Shown: positions 54,103 to 63,197 of the stretch, piece after piece
Layout of the letters: each line of letters opens with the position of its first letter
Numbering within the stretch: the first letter of the stretch is position 1
Origin: Anoxybacillus mongoliensis
Lineage (GTDB): Bacteria; Bacillota; Bacilli; Bacillales; Anoxybacillaceae
Length of the DNA stretch: 64,000 nucleotides
Direction of reading: 5' to 3'
NCBI RefSeq assembly: GCF_014201515.1
Contig: NZ_JACHEQ010000013.1
Location: 1-64,000 of the forward strand
Program-made: the position numbers and the translations under genes
Notes under the pieces: model-generated
The model's input: the letters and a program-made list of their open reading frames with translations, nothing else
Told to the model about the DNA's origin: nothing
The model's database searches: none

Positions 54103-54771
54103 CTTTTCTTCACGGATTTCTTGCCAACGGTCGTAAGCCATATTGACAATTCCTTTTTCAATCGTCTCTTTTTTTCTAGCAATCACGCGCGAAAAGTAAA
54201 TAATTGCTTGTTTTTCTTTTCCTAGTCTACGATATAACTCTCCGATTAAGTACAATAAGCGCACTTCGGACATATGCGTGTGAACAAAATCGTCTGCTTC
54301 ATAAGAAGCGATGTATTGTTCGAGCGCTAATCGCATAAATCGTTGTTCTTCTTCATTTTGTTGTTTTGAACGATACAACCATGCGAGACGCATATAAAGT
54401 CCAGCGAGTGCAATATGTTTTTCTTTTTTTAATGTGGCTGAATAAATACCGAGTTTATATGTATCAATCGCCTCAGCAAATGTTCGAGCTCCACCGTAGT
54501 TTTTCCCATGCCAATTGGCACAAATATTTTGTTGGATTGTTTCCAATGTTTGTGGTGGGAAATATGTCGAAAATTCCTCTGTTGCCGCAAATCCACAGTG
54601 TGGACAAACATGGACGTAATACAAAAGCGGATTCGCTTCCTCGCTTGCATAATATGAACAAAAGTCAGTGTCATGTTGGATCGGGCGGATGAAACGTGAA
54701 CGAACTTTTTTCGTTGTATATGTTTGTTTGCAAACAAGACACGTGACGGTACGATCATATAAAATGTCCAT
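54088..54771 (-). CDS. DUF2225 zinc-binding TPR-like protein
   Basis: A 227-residue protein. The N-terminal domain has two CxxC pairs (TCLVCKQTY and HVCPHCGFAA), probably one zinc site, and the C-terminal two thirds form TPR-like helices (LAGLYMRLAWLYRSKQQNEEEQRFMRLALEQY, LLYLIGELYRRLGKEKQAIIYFSRVI). This combination is DUF2225. Function unknown; TPR helices suggest protein contacts. A GGGA site lies before ATG 54771. Confidence 0.85.
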   Translation of the reverse strand: MDILYDRTVTCLVCKQTYTTKKVRSRFIRPIQHDTDFCSYYASEEANPLLYYVHVCPHCGFAATEEFSTYFPPQTLETIQQNICANWHGKNYGGARTFAEAIDTYKLGIYSATLKKEKHIALAGLYMRLAWLYRSKQQNEEEQRFMRLALEQYIASYEADDFVHTHMSEVRLLYLIGELYRRLGKEKQAIIYFSRVIARKKETIEKGIVNMAYDRWQEIREEKKGAQ

Positions 54772-54917
54772 TATGTTCCCTGCCTTATATTGTTTGATAG
54801 TAACATTATACTATATGTTTCTTATATGGACTGTGACTTTTTATGTATTTGTAAAAAAGTTGTCACGGTTATGATGACGATGTATAGTTTTATTAAAGAT
54901 GTATGCGGAGGGGAAGT

Positions 54918-55772
54918 ATGAGAAGTTTTTTGTTTACAAAAATGCATGGTCTTGGAAATAGTTATATTTATGTAAATATGTTCAAAGAGCGTTTAGCAGA
55001 AGAGGAATTATCGTATATTGCAAAACGTGTATCAAATGTGCATACGGGGATTGGTTCAGATGGGCTTATTTTAATTTGTCCGTCCGATGTGGCTCCAGTG
55101 AAAATGCGTATTTTTAATAGCGATGGATCAGAAGGAAAGAATTGTGGTAACGGGTTGAGATGTGTAGCGAAATATGCATATGAACACGGAATCGTTCAAG
55201 AGGAACAGTTTCTAATTGAAACGTTATCAGGTCTTGTTGAAGCTCGTGTTTTCGTTGAAGATGGGAAGGTCAATAGTGTAGAAGTAAATATGGGAAAACC
55301 CCGTTTATCCCGCGCTGAAATACCGATGATAGGAAAAGCGAATGATGTTGTCATTAGCGAACCAGTCGACTTTGAAGGGCATACGTATTACATGACAGGT
55401 GTATCGATGGGAAATCCTCATGCTGTGTTTTATGTTGATCATATCGAACAGGCACCTGTTACAACGCTTGGGCCAGTCGTGGAAAAAGATGAGCGTTTTC
55501 CAGAAGGAGTTAATGTAGAGTTTGTGGAAGTGGTGAGCGAACGTGAGCTTCATTTTCGTGTGTGGGAGCGAGGGTCTGGTGTAACGCAAGCGTGCGGAAC
55601 AGGGGCGTGCGCAGCGGTTGTGGCATCCGTATTAAACGGAAAAACGAAGCGAGACGAAGAAACAGTTGTTCATTTAGCTGGTGGAGATTTGTACATTACA
55701 TGGAAAGAAAATGGAGATGTGTTGATGCGCGGTGCTGCAGAAACGATTTGTACAGGTGTATACTATTATTAA
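54918..55772 (+). CDS. dapF: diaminopimelate epimerase
   Basis: A 284-residue enzyme interconverting LL- and meso-diaminopimelate for peptidoglycan and lysine. The two catalytic thiols are Cys76 ([10 protein letters not shown]) and Cys226 ([10 protein letters not shown]), with the opening [21 protein letters not shown] lies before ATG 54918; the in-frame start at 54903 has no site. Followed by yutM after 16 nt, so the two are likely cotranscribed. Confidence 0.96.
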   Translation: MRSFLFTKMHGLGNSYIYVNMFKERLAEEELSYIAKRVSNVHTGIGSDGLILICPSDVAPVKMRIFNSDGSEGKNCGNGLRCVAKYAYEHGIVQEEQFLIETLSGLVEARVFVEDGKVNSVEVNMGKPRLSRAEIPMIGKANDVVISEPVDFEGHTYYMTGVSMGNPHAVFYVDHIEQAPVTTLGPVVEKDERFPEGVNVEFVEVVSERELHFRVWERGSGVTQACGTGACAAVVASVLNGKTKRDEETVVHLAGGDLYITWKENGDVLMRGAAETICTGVYYY

Positions 55773-55788
55773 AAAGGAGTGAAGTCGA

Positions 55789-56151
55789 ATGGAACAAATC
55801 GTTTTGTTAACAGAAAAAGCGGTGGAGCAAGTGAAACAGATGATGAAAGAAAGCGGAGAAGAAAACGCTTATTTTCGTGCCGGCGTCTATGGGGGAGGAT
55901 GTAGCGGATTATCTTATGCGATGGGATTCGATCATCATAAACGTGAAGATGATCATGAGTTTGAAAAAGACGGTTTGCGTATATTAGTCGATAAAGAGAG
56001 CGCGCTTGTACTAAAAGGAACGACGATTGATTATGAAGATGGAGCGATGGGGGGCGGATTCACGATTCATAATCCGAACGCTATTGCTTCATGCGGTTGC
56101 GGTTCATCGTTCCGTACAGCGACTCATGCTGGAACGCCAGAAGAATGTTAA
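55789..56151 (+). CDS. yutM: HesB/IscA-type Fe-S carrier YutM
   Basis: A 120-residue A-type carrier. Cluster ligands Cys38 (GGCSGL), Cys102 and Cys104 (SCGCGSSF) are in the standard C-X63-C-X-C layout; an additional Cys120 is the last residue. It delivers Fe-S clusters made by SUF. AAAGGAG precedes ATG 55789. Confidence 0.95.
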   Translation: MEQIVLLTEKAVEQVKQMMKESGEENAYFRAGVYGGGCSGLSYAMGFDHHKREDDHEFEKDGLRILVDKESALVLKGTTIDYEDGAMGGGFTIHNPNAIASCGCGSSFRTATHAGTPEEC

Positions 56152-56176
56152 AAGGCCCCCTGTAAGGAGGCCTCTT
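56152..56176. terminator. terminator between yutM and yumC
   Basis: AGGCCCCCT and AGGAGGCCT pair with one mismatch around a GTA loop, followed by CTTTCTT. Shared by convergent genes. Confidence 0.65.
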
Positions 56177-56178
56177 TC

Positions 56179-57174
56179 TTACTCAAACATCGATGTAGAA
56201 TGGAGTGGTTGGACTTTTGCGTTTGGATCGATGTACGATTTCGCATTGTTGACTGCTGTCGGTGCTTCACCAAATCCGCAAGCAATTAACTTCACTTTTC
56301 CTTCGTATGTGCAAATATCGCCTGCAGCATATACTCCCGGAATATTTGTTTCCATTTTAGAATTTACTTTAATCGAGTTTTTCTCGATTTCTAATCCCCA
56401 CTCTTTAATTGGACCGAGTGAAGAAATGAAGCCATAGTTAACAATGACTGCATCAACGTCGATCGTTTCACGCGTTTTCGTTTTTACTTCTTCTAAAACG
56501 ACTTGTTTGATACCGTTTTCATCTCCGATCAATTCTACAGGAACGAACGGTGTTTTTACATCAACAGATGAGTTCATTAAATTTTCAACGCTATGTTCAT
56601 GTGCACGGAATTTATCGCGGCGATGTACGATTGTTACCTTTTTAGCAATTGGTTCAAGCATAAGCGCCCAGTCAACTGCAGAGTCACCACCGCCGCATAC
56701 AAGCACATTTTGACCCGCAAATTTATTTAAATCATCAACGAAATAATGTAAGTTTTTCCCTTCGTACTGTACTGCGCTTTCGAGCTCTAACCGCCGAGGC
56801 TGAAATGCACCGTTTCCAGCAGTAATGATGACTGCTTTGGAGTAGTGAATTTCTTTATTTGTTGTCAGCTTAAACGTCCCATCTTCTAGTTTTTCTAACT
56901 TTTCCACAGATTGTTCTAGGCAAATGGTTGGGTTAAATTTGCTCATTTGTTCTTTCAAGTTGTCAATCAGTTGTTGTGCACGAATTTTTGGGAAACCTGC
57001 TACGTCATATATGTATTTTTCAGGGTAAAGCGCGGAAAGTTGCCCGCCAAGTTGCGGAAGGCTTTCGATAATTTTGACGCTCGCTTGACGCATACCACCA
57101 TAAAACGCTGTAAACAAGCCGACAGGTCCACCGCCGATAATGGTAATATCGTATAATTTTTGATCTTCTTTCAC
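56179..57174 (-). CDS. yumC: ferredoxin--NADP reductase, TrxR-like (YumC)
   Basis: A 331-residue FAD enzyme that passes electrons between NADPH and ferredoxin or flavodoxin. FAD motif [24 protein letters not shown] motif [14 protein letters not shown] with [11 protein letters not shown], and [17 protein letters not shown] near the end. It lacks the CxxC of thioredoxin reductases, which defines this subgroup. GTG 57174 has AGGAGG 7 nt upstream; ATG 57180 is only 1 nt from it. Divergent from ndh. Confidence 0.93.
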   Translation of the reverse strand: MKEDQKLYDITIIGGGPVGLFTAFYGGMRQASVKIIESLPQLGGQLSALYPEKYIYDVAGFPKIRAQQLIDNLKEQMSKFNPTICLEQSVEKLEKLEDGTFKLTTNKEIHYSKAVIITAGNGAFQPRRLELESAVQYEGKNLHYFVDDLNKFAGQNVLVCGGGDSAVDWALMLEPIAKKVTIVHRRDKFRAHEHSVENLMNSSVDVKTPFVPVELIGDENGIKQVVLEEVKTKTRETIDVDAVIVNYGFISSLGPIKEWGLEIEKNSIKVNSKMETNIPGVYAAGDICTYEGKVKLIACGFGEAPTAVNNAKSYIDPNAKVQPLHSTSMFE

Positions 57175-57467
57175 GTTCATTCCTCCTAAAACGCAAATTT
57201 TCATGTATTATCATACCATAAAAAATGTGGGAACGCTTTTGTTGTTTTGAAAATTTCGACATGTACTCCACAAAAATTATGACTAAAAATTGAACAAATA
57301 ACTCTTGAAAAAGAGAGAAAAAAAGAATAAGATGTTAACGTAGAAATGACAACTTTGTTACAAAACGTTGTATTTTTTTGGTCTATTTCGTGAATAAATT
57401 CACAAACTTTCTAAACGATAAAAATCGTTCAAAAAGCACATGCTAAAAAAAATAAGAAAAGGTGGAA
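57175..57467. other. divergent regulatory region between yumC and ndh
   Basis: Nearly 300 AT-rich bases with no gene. Contains the Rex operator at 57388-57405 and A/T tracts; the yumC and ndh promoters must lie here but neither is close enough to consensus to place confidently. Confidence 0.6.
57388..57405. promoter_or_regulatory. Rex operator upstream of ndh
   Basis: TCGTGAATAAATTCACAA matches the Firmicute Rex site TTGTGAAWWWWTTCACAA at 17 of 18 positions. Rex senses the NADH/NAD ratio and is known to control ndh in B. subtilis. Confidence 0.8.
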
Positions 57468-58694
57468 GTGATTCGCTTGAAAAAGCCAAATGTTGTTGTA
57501 CTAGGTGCAGGTTATGGTGGATTAATGACAGTGACGCGTTTGCAAAAAATGATTGGCGTCAATGAAGCAAGCATTACGCTCGTCAACAAACATGATTATC
57601 ACTATGAATCAACATGGTTGCATGAGGCAGCAGCAGGAACGTTGCACCATGAACGCGTTCGCTATGCGATTGCTGACGTCATCGACCAAAGCAAAGTAAA
57701 ATTCATTCAAGATACGGTTGAAAAAATCAACCTTGAAGAGAAACAAGTGCTGCTTCAAAATCATGAACCATTAACGTATGATTATTTAGTTGTTGCGCTT
57801 GGATTTGAATCAGAAACGTTTGGCATTAAAGGACTAAAAGAGTATGCTTTTTCAATTGCCAACGTCAATGCTGCTCGCCAAATTCGCGAGCATATTGAGT
57901 ATCAGTTTGCGACATATAGCACGGAAGAAGAAAAACGTGATGAGCGTTTGACGATTGTCGTTGGTGGTGCAGGGTTTACAGGTATCGAATTTTTAGGTGA
58001 GCTTGTAAACCGCGTCCCAGAACTTTGCCGTGAGTATGATGTCGATCCGAATAAAGTGCGCATCATTTGCGTAGAAGCGGCTCCAACCGTTCTCCCTGGC
58101 TTTGATCCAGAGCTTGTTGAATATGCGGTAAATGTGCTTGAGAAAAAAGGTGTTGAGTTTAAAATCGGCACAGCAATTAAAGAATGTACACCTGAAGGCA
58201 TTATCGTTAGCAAAGATGACCAAGTTGAAGAAATTAAGGCTGGAACGGTTGTATGGGCAGCTGGAGTACGTGGAAGTCGTGTCATTGACGAATCGGGGTT
58301 TGAAGCGATGCGCGGTCGTGTTAAAGTCGATCCGTTCTTGCGTGCCCCAGGACATGAAGATGTATTTGTTGTCGGGGACTGTGCGTTAATTATTAACGAA
58401 GAAACGAACCGTCCATACCCGCCAACTGCCCAAATTGCGATGCAACAAGGGGAAGTTTGTGCGAAAAACTTAGCTGTATTAATTCGTGGTCAAGGTGAAC
58501 TACAACCGTTTAAACCAGACTTAAAAGGAACAGTATGTTCGCTTGGTCACGATGATGCGATTGGTGTCGTATTCGGTAAGAAAATTTGGGGTGCAAAAGC
58601 AAGCGTCATGAAAAAAGTGATTGACAACCGTGCCCTTTACTTAATTGGTGGTCCAACACTCGTTGCGAAAAAAGGAAAATTTAAACTACTATAA
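57468..58694 (+). CDS. ndh: type II NADH dehydrogenase (YumB/Ndh)
   Basis: A 408-residue membrane-associated flavoprotein that oxidises NADH and reduces menaquinone without pumping protons. FAD motif [22 protein letters not shown] motif [35 protein letters not shown] and the quinone-site AQIAMQQG are typical of Bacillus Ndh. The start is ambiguous; GTG 57468, giving [13 protein letters not shown], aligns with the family start, while GTG 57462 and TTG 57477 are possible. A Rex box lies 63 nt upstream. Confidence 0.93.
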   Translation: MIRLKKPNVVVLGAGYGGLMTVTRLQKMIGVNEASITLVNKHDYHYESTWLHEAAAGTLHHERVRYAIADVIDQSKVKFIQDTVEKINLEEKQVLLQNHEPLTYDYLVVALGFESETFGIKGLKEYAFSIANVNAARQIREHIEYQFATYSTEEEKRDERLTIVVGGAGFTGIEFLGELVNRVPELCREYDVDPNKVRIICVEAAPTVLPGFDPELVEYAVNVLEKKGVEFKIGTAIKECTPEGIIVSKDDQVEEIKAGTVVWAAGVRGSRVIDESGFEAMRGRVKVDPFLRAPGHEDVFVVGDCALIINEETNRPYPPTAQIAMQQGEVCAKNLAVLIRGQGELQPFKPDLKGTVCSLGHDDAIGVVFGKKIWGAKASVMKKVIDNRALYLIGGPTLVAKKGKFKLL

Positions 58695-58695
58695 A

Positions 58696-58722
58696 ACGAG
58701 CGAAGTGACGTTTCGCTCGTTT
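58696..58722 (+). terminator. terminator after ndh
   Basis: AACGAGCGAA (58696-58705) pairs with TTCGCTCGTT (58713-58722), followed by TTTT. Confidence 0.85.
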
Positions 58723-58787
58723 TTTCTTTACAAATCATTTATCTTTATGTATAATTATCAGAAAATTAAGAAAAGGAGGAGAAGGTT

Positions 58788-58916
58788 ATGAATAAAACAA
58801 CATGTCAATATTGTTCGGGGAACGGTTATGTTCATGTTGCAGTTGGTGGCTCGGAAACGTGTCACTATTGCGAGGGGACGGGATTAGAAAAAGATGAATT
58901 GGCGATAAAGCAATAA
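58788..58916 (+). CDS. yuiA: YuiA-like mini zinc-finger protein
   Basis: A 42-residue protein with two DnaJ-type CxxCxGxG-like repeats: CQYCSGNGYV and CHYCEGTGLE. They should bind one zinc ion. AAAGGAGGAG lies 8 nt before ATG 58788. It occupies the yuiA position between ndh (yumB) and yuiB. Function unknown. Confidence 0.8.
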   Translation: MNKTTCQYCSGNGYVHVAVGGSETCHYCEGTGLEKDELAIKQ

Positions 58917-58973
58917 TTGACTCATGTTTTCGCTTTCAGTACACTTAAAATGGTGTATTGGAGGTGAAAACGT

Positions 58974-59297
58974 ATGGAGATGAGCATTCCTGTTTTATTC
59001 ATTTCTATTTTATTGTTTTTCGTTTTATTTTTCGGTATTGGCTTTTTATTAAATATGATTTTGCGGACGACATGGACGATGGCCTTATTAAGCCCATTTG
59101 TTTTATTATTGTGGATCGATCAAATTTCTGTAATGGACTACGTGACAAATCCATCTGCTTCCTTTGCGCATGTGAAAGAGCGCATTGGATCGTTAGCGAG
59201 TGCGGATTTAATAATTTTAAGTAGCGGTATTGTTGGTGCCATTGTTTCAGGTGTTGTTATTCAGACGTTACGAAAAAAAGGATACCGGATGTTTTAA
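58974..59297 (+). CDS. yuiB: YuiB membrane protein
   Basis: A 107-residue integral membrane protein with three hydrophobic stretches (about 5-28, 34-48 and 78-97), the last followed by a basic end. It matches YuiB by size, order and the ILRTTWTMALLSPFVLLLWI segment; function unknown. GGAGGTG lies 8 nt before ATG 58974. Confidence 0.8.
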   Translation: MEMSIPVLFISILLFFVLFFGIGFLLNMILRTTWTMALLSPFVLLLWIDQISVMDYVTNPSASFAHVKERIGSLASADLIILSSGIVGAIVSGVVIQTLRKKGYRMF

Positions 59298-59397
59298 GCC
59301 TTCACAAAAATTGTGGAGGTTTTTTTATTTTCCTCGCGGTTGATGTATATTTTTTTTGAATGTTGGAAAGAAATACAACCGTGGGAGGAGTGAATAA

Positions 59398-60099
59398 ATG
59401 GGTATAAAATGGTTAAGACGAACGACCATGGTTGTATTGTTTTTGTGTGCGTTCATGACGACATTTCAATCGATATCGGGCGTTGAAGCGAAGATGTTAT
59501 CTGATTGGTTTTCACCTTCACGTTTTTCCTTTTTCTCGTTTAAATCATTATTTTCATTAGATACGTATGAATACGTCACCGATCGCTTTCGCAAACATGA
59601 AAAGCAAGTGACACAACTATCGTCACGACAAACAACGAACGAATCGTTGACGTTAGAAGAAGCATTTGATTGGTCACAATATCCGTCTGTTACAGTTGTA
59701 GCGACAGGATATACAGCAGGAGTGGAATCAACGGGAAAAACGCCCGATCACCCGAGTTATGGCATTACATATTCGGGTGTGCGTGTGAAACGTGATTTGT
59801 ATTCGACGATCGCTGCAGATTTGGATGTTTTCCCTATTGGAACGATTTTATTTATTCCAGGATACGGATATGGTGTCGTTGCAGATACGGGTTCGGCAAT
59901 TAAAGGCCATAAAATCGATCTGTATTACGAAACGGTAGAGGATGTGTATAAACATTGGGGAAAGAAAAGAGTAAACGTGTATGTCGTTAAACGTGGAGAC
60001 GGAAAATTATCGGAGCAAGAGATGATGGCACTAAATGAAAATGAATCGATGCAAGTGTTTCGACAACAATATATAAAGAAAAAGGAAGTCGGGCTGTAA
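59398..60099 (+). CDS. yuiC: 3D-domain cell-wall enzyme YuiC (Sps/MltA type)
   Basis: A 233-residue exported protein with a signal peptide or anchor (about 10-31, VEA-K). The C-terminal 3D domain (about 98-200) holds the three Asp of the fold in [12 protein letters not shown] and [18 protein letters not shown]. In B. subtilis YuiC is a muralytic transglycosylase of the stationary-phase survival group. GGGAGGAG precedes ATG 59398. Confidence 0.9.
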   Translation: MGIKWLRRTTMVVLFLCAFMTTFQSISGVEAKMLSDWFSPSRFSFFSFKSLFSLDTYEYVTDRFRKHEKQVTQLSSRQTTNESLTLEEAFDWSQYPSVTVVATGYTAGVESTGKTPDHPSYGITYSGVRVKRDLYSTIAADLDVFPIGTILFIPGYGYGVVADTGSAIKGHKIDLYYETVEDVYKHWGKKRVNVYVVKRGDGKLSEQEMMALNENESMQVFRQQYIKKKEVGL

Positions 60100-60112
60100 C
60101 CGAACTTCCTTT
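60081..60112 (+). terminator. terminator after yuiC
   Basis: AAAGGAAGTCGG pairs with CCGAACTTCCTTT with a one-base bulge, followed by TTCTTT. It overlaps the last yuiC codons. Confidence 0.75.
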
Positions 60113-60116
60113 TTCT

Positions 60117-60701
60117 TTAAGCAACATATTTGTTATATGTTTGTTGTTCGTTTAATGCTCGATAAATACGTGGTGCAATGACGCCAGCGACGATTGATAA
60201 GATGATATCCTTTGGAAGAGGAACGAGCATCCAGCTCCATGCCATTGTATACGAGAAACCTTCAGGTGCTTCAGCCCATAATTTAAATGCCATATACATC
60301 CAATTTGTGCCGACCACGTAGTTAATGATCATTCCGACGATTGTTGCGGTAATAAAACGTGCGATCGAGCGATTTGTGCTTTTTTCAATAAGTAAACCAG
60401 TTACATATGCGGCAAGAATAAAAGAAAGAATAAAGCCAAATGTTGGGGCTGTCACCATTGAAAATCCTCCGCTAAAACGTGCAAAAACAGGTGCACCGAA
60501 TAACCCAATCAACGTGTAGACGGTCATGGCCATCGCTCCACGTTTTGCTCCGAGAATAGCACCCGCCAATACGCAAAAAAATGTTTGTAACGTGATTGGA
60601 ACGCCTCCGATAACTAGAAAAGGAGCCCATGATGTAATGTTTGCCCCGATCGCCATTAGCGATGCAAACATGGCGATAAATGTTAAATCTTTCGCGCGCA
60701 T
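60117..60701 (-). CDS. bioY: biotin transporter BioY
   Basis: A 194-residue S component of an ECF-type biotin importer with six hydrophobic segments. GGVPITLQTFFCVLAGAILGAKRGA and the conserved GGFSMVTAPTFGFILSFILAAYVTG are the BioY signature. AAAAGGAGG precedes ATG 60701 and lies within a BirA operator. No biotin biosynthesis genes are in the window; the EcfA/T module is elsewhere. Confidence 0.95.
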   Translation of the reverse strand: MRAKDLTFIAMFASLMAIGANITSWAPFLVIGGVPITLQTFFCVLAGAILGAKRGAMAMTVYTLIGLFGAPVFARFSGGFSMVTAPTFGFILSFILAAYVTGLLIEKSTNRSIARFITATIVGMIINYVVGTNWMYMAFKLWAEAPEGFSYTMAWSWMLVPLPKDIILSIVAGVIAPRIYRALNEQQTYNKYVA

Positions 60702-60732
60702 TTGTTAACCTCCTTTTTTAATCTGTTAACGA
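60702..60732. promoter_or_regulatory. BirA operator of bioY
   Basis: TTGTTAAC (60702-60709), 15-base spacer, GTTAACGA (60725-60732). This fits the BirA site TTGTTAAC-N15/16-GTTAACAA with one mismatch. The right half on the plus strand map abuts the start codon, and the ribosome site lies in the spacer. Confidence 0.75.
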
Positions 60733-60812
60733 AATGGTATACGATAAAACAAAAAATGTCAACACATAAGTGGCGTTTCCTTGTGCAACATAACAATATG
60801 GAGGGGATATCA

Positions 60813-60962
60813 ATGAGAGAAGAAGAACAATTGCTTCGCGCAAATCGATTAGGAGCAAAAGAAGATATCATTCATGTCAGTGAAACAGATGATGGCTATG
60901 ATTTGCGCGATGCAGCCCACATCGGTGAAAAACAAATGGCGGCACCGAATTATCGCCAGTAA
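60813..60962 (+). CDS. small conserved hypothetical protein
   Basis: A 49-residue acidic protein (MREEEQLLRANRLGAKEDII and DGYDLRDAAHIGEKQMA). GGAGGGG lies 7 nt before ATG 60813. I do not recognise the family with certainty; the composition suggests a soluble, partly disordered protein. Its last 13 nt overlap a convergent gene. Confidence 0.65.
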   Translation: MREEEQLLRANRLGAKEDIIHVSETDDGYDLRDAAHIGEKQMAAPNYRQ

Positions 60963-61246
60963 AGAAAAAAGGTGAGTTGGCAACAAGGCGACTCGCCTTT
61001 TTTCGGAGAAAGGGTAATATGAATTGTATTTGGATTAAAAGAAATTTTTATTTCTGATTCAATGCCAATAGATTGAAGTTGTTTTTGTACGTCTTCTTTT
61101 TTCGATTGTTGCGCTTTCTCCATTAGTTGTCTCGCAAAAACAGGATCGTTTGCAATTTTTTCAGAAATAGCAGTCGCATCTTTAAATAGCTTTTGTATCG
61201 CTTTTGCTGATTGTGTAAATTGCGTAATATCAACATTTGGATACAT
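60950..61246 (-). CDS. conserved hypothetical protein
   Basis: A 98-residue protein: MYPNVDITQFTQSAKAIQKL, a helical middle (NDPVFARQLMEKAQQSKKEDVQKQLQS) and a beta-like end with HITLSPKK and CCQLTFFLYWR. The C-terminal Cys pair and WR ending recall a family in thermophilic Bacillaceae, function unknown. AAGGAGGG lies 8 nt before ATG 61246; the frame to 61336 has no support. The 3' end encodes through a terminator hairpin and overlaps the convergent gene by 13 nt. Confidence 0.65.
   Translation of the reverse strand: MYPNVDITQFTQSAKAIQKLFKDATAISEKIANDPVFARQLMEKAQQSKKEDVQKQLQSIGIESEIKISFNPNTIHITLSPKKGESPCCQLTFFLYWR
60967..61004. terminator. hairpin/terminator at the end of the 49-residue gene
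   Basis: AAAAAGGTGAGT pairs with ACTCGCCTTTTTT (one G-T pair) around a loop with GGCAACAAGGCG, ending in a T-tract on the plus strand. It lies inside the coding region of the convergent minus-strand gene. Confidence 0.65.
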
Positions 61247-61285
61247 CTTTTTCCCTCCTTGCAAGCAGTATATGATAAAAAGAAA

Positions 61286-61309
61286 AAAACGCTCAAAGGC
61301 GAGCGTTTT
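61286..61309 (-). terminator. terminator after the ArsB/NhaD-like transporter
   Basis: On the minus strand AAAACGCTC, loop GCCTTT, GAGCGTTTT followed by TTTCTTTTT. Confidence 0.85.
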
Positions 61310-62633
61310 ATAAGTAACGAATGAAAATGTAAGCATGTGAAATGAGTAAAGAAATGAGCGTAAGTGGTGCTCCGATTTTTAGAAAATCGAAGTAGCTAAA
61401 CCCATGCCCTTCACGTGAAGCGATACCTGCAACGATCACGTTAGCAGACGCCCCAATTAGCGTTCCGTTTCCACCTAAGCAAGCGCCAAGCGCTAATGAC
61501 CACCATAGTACATCAATTTGTGCTGAATCCGGAGATAGCCCCATACCAACAGCCATATCTTGAATGAGCGGGATCATCGTTGCAACGAATGGGATATTGT
61601 CGATCGTTGCAGAGGCGATTCCAGATACCCAAAGAATTAAGTAAGATGCGAAGTGAATATCGCCCCCTGTGACTTCCAAAGCTTTCTCTGCCAAACTTTT
61701 AATCAGTCCAATATCGACGAGACCACCGACGAGCGTAAACAATCCGGCGAAGAAGAAAATGGTTGTCCACTCAACAGAAGCGAATACTTCCTCTAAATCA
61801 TGTTCTTTAACGCCGATTAACATTAAAATGACTGCTCCCGTCATCGCGATGACTGCTGCGTCAACGTGAATGACTGAATGAAGCGTAAAACCTAAAATCG
61901 TTAATCCAAGAACGGACACAGATTTTTTCAATAAAACCGCGTCTTTAATATATTGTTTTTCATCGATTTTCATAAGCCGTTCGATAAGCGCAGTATTCGC
62001 TTGGAGACGCTTGCGATAAAAAACGTACAAAATAGCGACAATGACAAGCATAATAATCAAAACAACAGGACCTAAATTAAATAAAAAGTCGTTAAATGTT
62101 AAATGTTTATTGGCAGAGCCAATCATAATGTTTGGTGGATCTCCAATTAATGTTGCTGTACCACCAATATTTGAGAAAAGCACTTCAGAAATTAAAAATG
62201 GAACAGGATCTACTTCTAACATACGTGTAATAGAAAAAGTAACCGGGACGATTAATAAAACCGTTGTGACATTGTCGAGAAAGGCAGAAAGAACAGCTGT
62301 TAGCAATGATAAAATGATTAAAATGTTAATTGGGCTCCCTTTCGCCATTTTTGCAGCTTTAACCGCAACATATTGGAAAAAGCCTGACTTACTCGTAATG
62401 CTAACAAGAATCATCATTCCGATTAAAAGCGTAATCGTTCCCCACTCGATATGATGCGTGTACGCTTGATGTAAATCGACGATGCCGAAAATGATCATAA
62501 AAGCGGCACCTAATAAAGCAATCACAGCTCGATTCACTTTTTCTGAAATAATGATGGCGTATGTAATCAAAAAGATTGCAATGGCCGCATAATATTGGAA
62601 GTTGTTTACTTCATGAGTCATTGCCTCATGCAC
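61308..62633 (-). CDS. ArsB/NhaD (SLC13-like) ion transporter
   Basis: A 441-residue membrane protein with about 11-12 hydrophobic segments in two repeats. Each half has the ion-transporter superfamily re-entrant signature: DNVTTVLLIVPVTF plus GGTATLIGDPPNIMIG, and IDNIPFVATMIPL plus LGGNGTLIGASANVIVAG. These occur in ArsB, NhaD and YbiR-like carriers; arsenite, sodium or anions are possible substrates and no ars genes are adjacent. Start is GTG 62633 after AAGGAATG at about 11 nt. Confidence 0.88.
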   Translation of the reverse strand: MHEAMTHEVNNFQYYAAIAIFLITYAIIISEKVNRAVIALLGAAFMIIFGIVDLHQAYTHHIEWGTITLLIGMMILVSITSKSGFFQYVAVKAAKMAKGSPINILIILSLLTAVLSAFLDNVTTVLLIVPVTFSITRMLEVDPVPFLISEVLFSNIGGTATLIGDPPNIMIGSANKHLTFNDFLFNLGPVVLIIMLVIVAILYVFYRKRLQANTALIERLMKIDEKQYIKDAVLLKKSVSVLGLTILGFTLHSVIHVDAAVIAMTGAVILMLIGVKEHDLEEVFASVEWTTIFFFAGLFTLVGGLVDIGLIKSLAEKALEVTGGDIHFASYLILWVSGIASATIDNIPFVATMIPLIQDMAVGMGLSPDSAQIDVLWWSLALGACLGGNGTLIGASANVIVAGIASREGHGFSYFDFLKIGAPLTLISLLISHAYIFIRYL

Positions 62634-62655
62634 GATCTGTCATTCCTTTCTTCTT

Positions 62656-63084
62656 TCAGTTTTTTAGTAGTTGAAGGCAGCTTGGACATTTTAAATGTGC
62701 TGTGTCAGCGTTTACATTGCGAACATAAAAAGAAAATCCGCATTGTGAACATTCGATTTGCGATAAACGATCGATAAACAATTTCGTTGATGGCGACCCT
62801 TGTTTCGTTGTATCGATCACTTCCACATGCATATGTTCACGTGAGTCATCTTCTGCAAGCACTTGTCCTTCTGTCTCTTCTTTTACACGCCAACCGTGAT
62901 CTAAAATATGTTGTTCGAGCTGGCTATGAGAAGAGTTTGCTAACATGTCTTCGGCTAATGCCATCAACTGATCATTTGTTAAAGATTCAAATGGAATTTT
63001 TTGTTTCTGTTCGTTCCAATACCCCCTCAATTGTGCCTCCGTGAATACAAATGTAATAACTTTGTGGATTACGACGTTTTTCAA
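62656..63084 (-). CDS. hypothetical protein with C-terminal zinc ribbon
   Basis: A 142-residue protein. The first 70 residues are helical without recognised motif; the last 35 form a zinc ribbon with IECSQCGFSFYV and LKCPSCLQLL. Start is TTG 63084 with GGGGAGG about 11 nt upstream. It precedes the transporter gene by 22 nt on the same strand, so the two are likely cotranscribed. Function unknown. Confidence 0.7.
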   Translation of the reverse strand: MKNVVIHKVITFVFTEAQLRGYWNEQKQKIPFESLTNDQLMALAEDMLANSSHSQLEQHILDHGWRVKEETEGQVLAEDDSREHMHVEVIDTTKQGSPSTKLFIDRLSQIECSQCGFSFYVRNVNADTAHLKCPSCLQLLKN

Positions 63085-63157
63085 ACGAATACGCCTCCCC
63101 TTTTTTGTTTACGAATCCAATTATATTCCTTTTTGCAAAGTGATACAATTGTCTTTA

Positions 63158-63166
63158 TGATATAAT
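63158..63166 (+). promoter_or_regulatory. extended -10 promoter for the 65-residue membrane protein gene
   Basis: TGATATAAT is a perfect extended -10 element (TGN-TATAAT), without a good -35 hexamer. Confidence 0.4.
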
Positions 63167-63197
63167 GAGTGAGATGATATATGGAAAGGTTGATCGT

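Noticed and set aside
61308-62633. Specific call as arsenite efflux pump ArsB
   Set aside because: Fold motifs are shared by several ion carriers and no arsR or arsC operon is next to it; YusI at 19842 is only ArsC-fold.
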